Assembly (NCBI GenBank): GCA_009829735.1
Contig: CM020619.1
Coordinates: 15,567,816-15,631,815 of the forward strand
Source: Pyropia yezoensis
Taxonomy: Eukaryota; Rhodophyta; Bangiophyceae; Bangiales; Bangiaceae
Direction: 5' to 3'
DNA: 64,000 nt
The notes under the pieces were generated by a model. That model saw only the letters and a list, made by a program, of their open reading frames with translations. It was not told the origin of the DNA and ran no database searches. The translations under genes were made by a program, and so were the position numbers. Of this stretch, positions 61,993-64,000 are shown piece after piece. Position 1 is the stretch's first letter. The number at the start of each line of letters is the position of its first letter.

Positions 61993-64000
61993 ATGGCCAT
62001 GGCCTCTCCCGCTGGCGGCCACCGGGTGGTGCGCCGTGCCGCCGCCGCGGTAGCGGCGGCGGCGGTCCTCGTCATGGCGGTGGCCTGTGGCGGCGGCGGC
62101 GGGGCGGCGGCGGCGGCGGAGCTGCCCAACTGGTCGGCGGGGCTCAACCAGTATGCCTTCACGGCGCTCAACGACTTTACCGACGAGTTTTTGGGCTCTT
62201 GGCTGAACAAGACCAAGTGGCAAGACTGGAACCCGCACTGGTACGGCCGCAGCGCGGGTGGGATGAGTTGACGTGGCGGGGTTGGTTGGGGGGGAGGGGG
62301 GATGAAGGCGGGGGGAGCGCTGGGGGGAGAGGGGGAGAGAGAGATGCCTGACGGGGAAGACCGCCTGGCGGCTGCCGGTGGCTGATGCGCGCACGGTGGT
62401 GCAGGGACGGCCCGACGCTGACGCGCGCAACCCCTTCTTTTTGCCTCGAGGGTGGCTTTTTGCCATGGTCTGGTGGGTGGCCCACGCGGGCGGGTGGATG
62501 GCCACCGTTGCCCTTCTTTTCTCTTCTTTCTATTTTTCCCCCCCCTCCCCCCCTCCCCCCCCTCCCCCCCCCCCCTGCCTGGGCTCGGTCGTGCCGACAG
62601 GATTGGCCGCGCGCCCGCCGTCTTCAAGTGGACCAACATCTTTCTCAACCGCGGGGACGTGGCGCTCAAGGCGCGGCGGGACACACAGTGGAACTTCCCG
62701 CCCAACCCGCCGTCGCTGGCCGACGAGCCCCCCATCTACACCACCTGGACGAGCGCGTTTATGCAGTCGAGGCAGGCGGTGCTGTACGGGTTTTTTGAGG
62801 TCAGGGCCAAGTACGTTTTTTGCTTTTCTCTTTTTCTCTCCTCCACTTGTTTCTTTGGTCCCCTGCCTTCCTGCCTGCCGCCGCCGCCGCCACCCCCAGA
62901 CGGGTGCGATGACGCGAGCTGCTTGGCGTTGGGCGGGGGTTGGTGGCGAGCAGGTTGAGAGCGGGGGGGCGGGAGCTGGTTGACAAGGATGAAACGCGGG
63001 TGCTGATGACTGGCCGGCCGGCCCATATCTGACGTTCCTTGTCCCTCCGGCCCTTCCTCGTGGTGCCCCCCGGCCCCTCGCTTGCCTATCGTTCTGATGG
63101 TACATCTGTCTACGCTCCCCCCCCCTCGCGGGTCGTCCTGCCCCCCCTCCCCGCCCCACTCCCCCCCCATGTCAGGCCAATGGATTCCGTGTTCTCCTCT
63201 GCCTTTTGGTTCTCGTCCAACACGGCGACCCAGTGGACAGAGATTGACGTCTTTGAGATTGGGGGCGGCGCGTCGGGCGGCCCCGGCCCCGGCCACCCGT
63301 ACATCATGCACACCAACTTTCACGTCTTTCGGGACGCGAAGCGGGGCATCTCCCCGTCCCGCCCCGTCAGCGCGCCGCGCAACACCGTCCACAGCAGCCG
63401 CCTCGCCGACAAGTACCACACCTACGCCGTCGACTGGTCCGCGGACCGCATCCAGTGGCTGTTCAACGGCCGCGTCGTCCGGTCGGAGCGCAACGTGGGG
63501 CACCACCAGCACCTGCGGCTCAAGCTGGACTCGGAGTCCTTCCCCTACTGGTTTGGCCTCCCCGACGCGTCCTTCAGCTCCTCCATCTACCGCGTCGCGT
63601 ACGTGCGGGGGTGGTCCAAGAGCAACCGCTGGCGCCGGTCGGGCGGCGGCCGCGGCAACCCGCCGCCGCAGCCGCTGTCGCCCGGGGGTGGCCGCACCGG
63701 CGGCAACGCCGGCCGGCTGGCGGGCGCGTCGCCGCCCAACGGGACGGTGGGGGTTGCCGGCGAGCCGGTCTTTGTCGTCTCGGCCGCCGCGAGTGACGCT
63801 GCCGAGGCGGCGCTCCTCACCGAGACCGTCTCCGCGGCCACCCTCAACGAGGACGAGGGCGTCAGCCCGTGGGCGCTCCAGCGGATGCCGTCGCGAAACT
63901 CCCCAGCGAAGCTCCTCCTCTCCCCGCCCGTCCCCGCAGCGGGCTGGGTCCCGTCGGCCGGCCGCGTGCCCCGCCGGGCGGACGACTGGCCGCCCCGGCC
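61993..64000 (+). CDS. Secreted GH16 glycoside hydrolase, agarase/porphyranase-like, 3' partial
   Basis: This enzyme probably cuts beta-linked galactan in the cell wall. ATG 61993 starts an Ala/Val-rich signal peptide (VVRRAAAAVAAAAVLVMAVA). Three exons join cleanly: 61993-62240, 62601-62810 and 63176 onwards, with GT-AG introns of 360 and 365 nt. The first junction gives NPHW-IGRAPAVFKWTN, matching the W-x-GRAPA-x-F pattern of agarase-type GH16; the second gives FFEVRAK-PMDSVFSSAFWF. The catalytic ExDxxE motif is EIDVFE (63240-63257), followed by GG, as in porphyranases and beta-agarases. Conserved sequence continues (YIMHTNFHVF, YHTYAVDWSADRIQWLFNGR, VRSERN) to about 63620. After that comes a low-complexity extension still open at the edge. 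A laminarinase-type activity is less likely. Confidence 0.9.

Overview
The window is nuclear DNA of a very GC-rich eukaryote, most likely a bangiophycean red alga of the Porphyra/Pyropia kind. That assignment is inferred from four things seen together. A secreted GH16 enzyme is of the agarase/porphyranase type. An acyl-CoA desaturase carries a C-terminal cytochrome b5. A small membrane protein has a plastid-transit-like N-terminus. Host genes are rich in Ala/Gly/Pro and have few, short (320-365 nt) GT-AG introns. No rRNA, tRNA, CRISPR or bacterial operon was found. Much of the host DNA is low-complexity G/C sequence (C runs up to 37, CCCT and GGC repeats). Nearly all strands and frames stay open there, so most long ORFs are artefacts of composition.

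Layout. 1-4.9 kb: low-complexity DNA, a pair of inverted minisatellites and a small hairpin element. 4.9-6.8 kb: secreted tyrosinase with a long acidic extension. 7.9-8.4 kb: 500-N gap. 8.4-9.9 kb: stearoyl-CoA-type desaturase, 5' end lost in the gap. 10.8-11.5 kb (-): small single-span membrane protein with a transit-peptide-like start. 13.5-20.1 kb: UPL3/TRIP12-type HECT ubiquitin ligase. 20.7-24.5 kb: decayed DNA transposon with 14-bp terminal inverted repeats. 24.5-39.5 kb: gene-poor host DNA with a small secreted protein, a Gly-rich protein, a two-span membrane protein and (-) a 6-pyruvoyl-tetrahydropterin synthase homologue. 39.5-59.1 kb: a transposon island of lower GC. 59.1-64 kb: C-rich DNA, then the GH16 gene running off the right edge.

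The island is the clearest structure. A complete 6.8-kb hAT element (13-bp terminal inverted repeats, 8-bp target duplication, intact 875-codon transposase) lies beside a pogo/Fot-type DD35D transposase gene. That gene is split by a complete 7.57-kb Ty3/gypsy chromovirus, with 921-bp LTRs that differ at only two positions seen and a 5-bp target duplication. The gypsy element has gag, a predicted -1 frameshift site, a protease-RT-RNaseH-integrase-chromodomain pol and an extra two-zinc-finger reading frame between the 5' LTR and gag. A 920-bp foldback element follows. Copies of one 287-bp repeat sit at both edges of the island.

The host genes are independent units rather than an operon. Functions suggested are copper phenol oxidation at or outside the cell surface, fatty-acid desaturation in the ER, ubiquitin ligation, pterin metabolism and cell-wall galactan remodelling. 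Two conserved host genes (desaturase and HECT ligase) contain several single-base frameshifts, which may be consensus errors or real decay.
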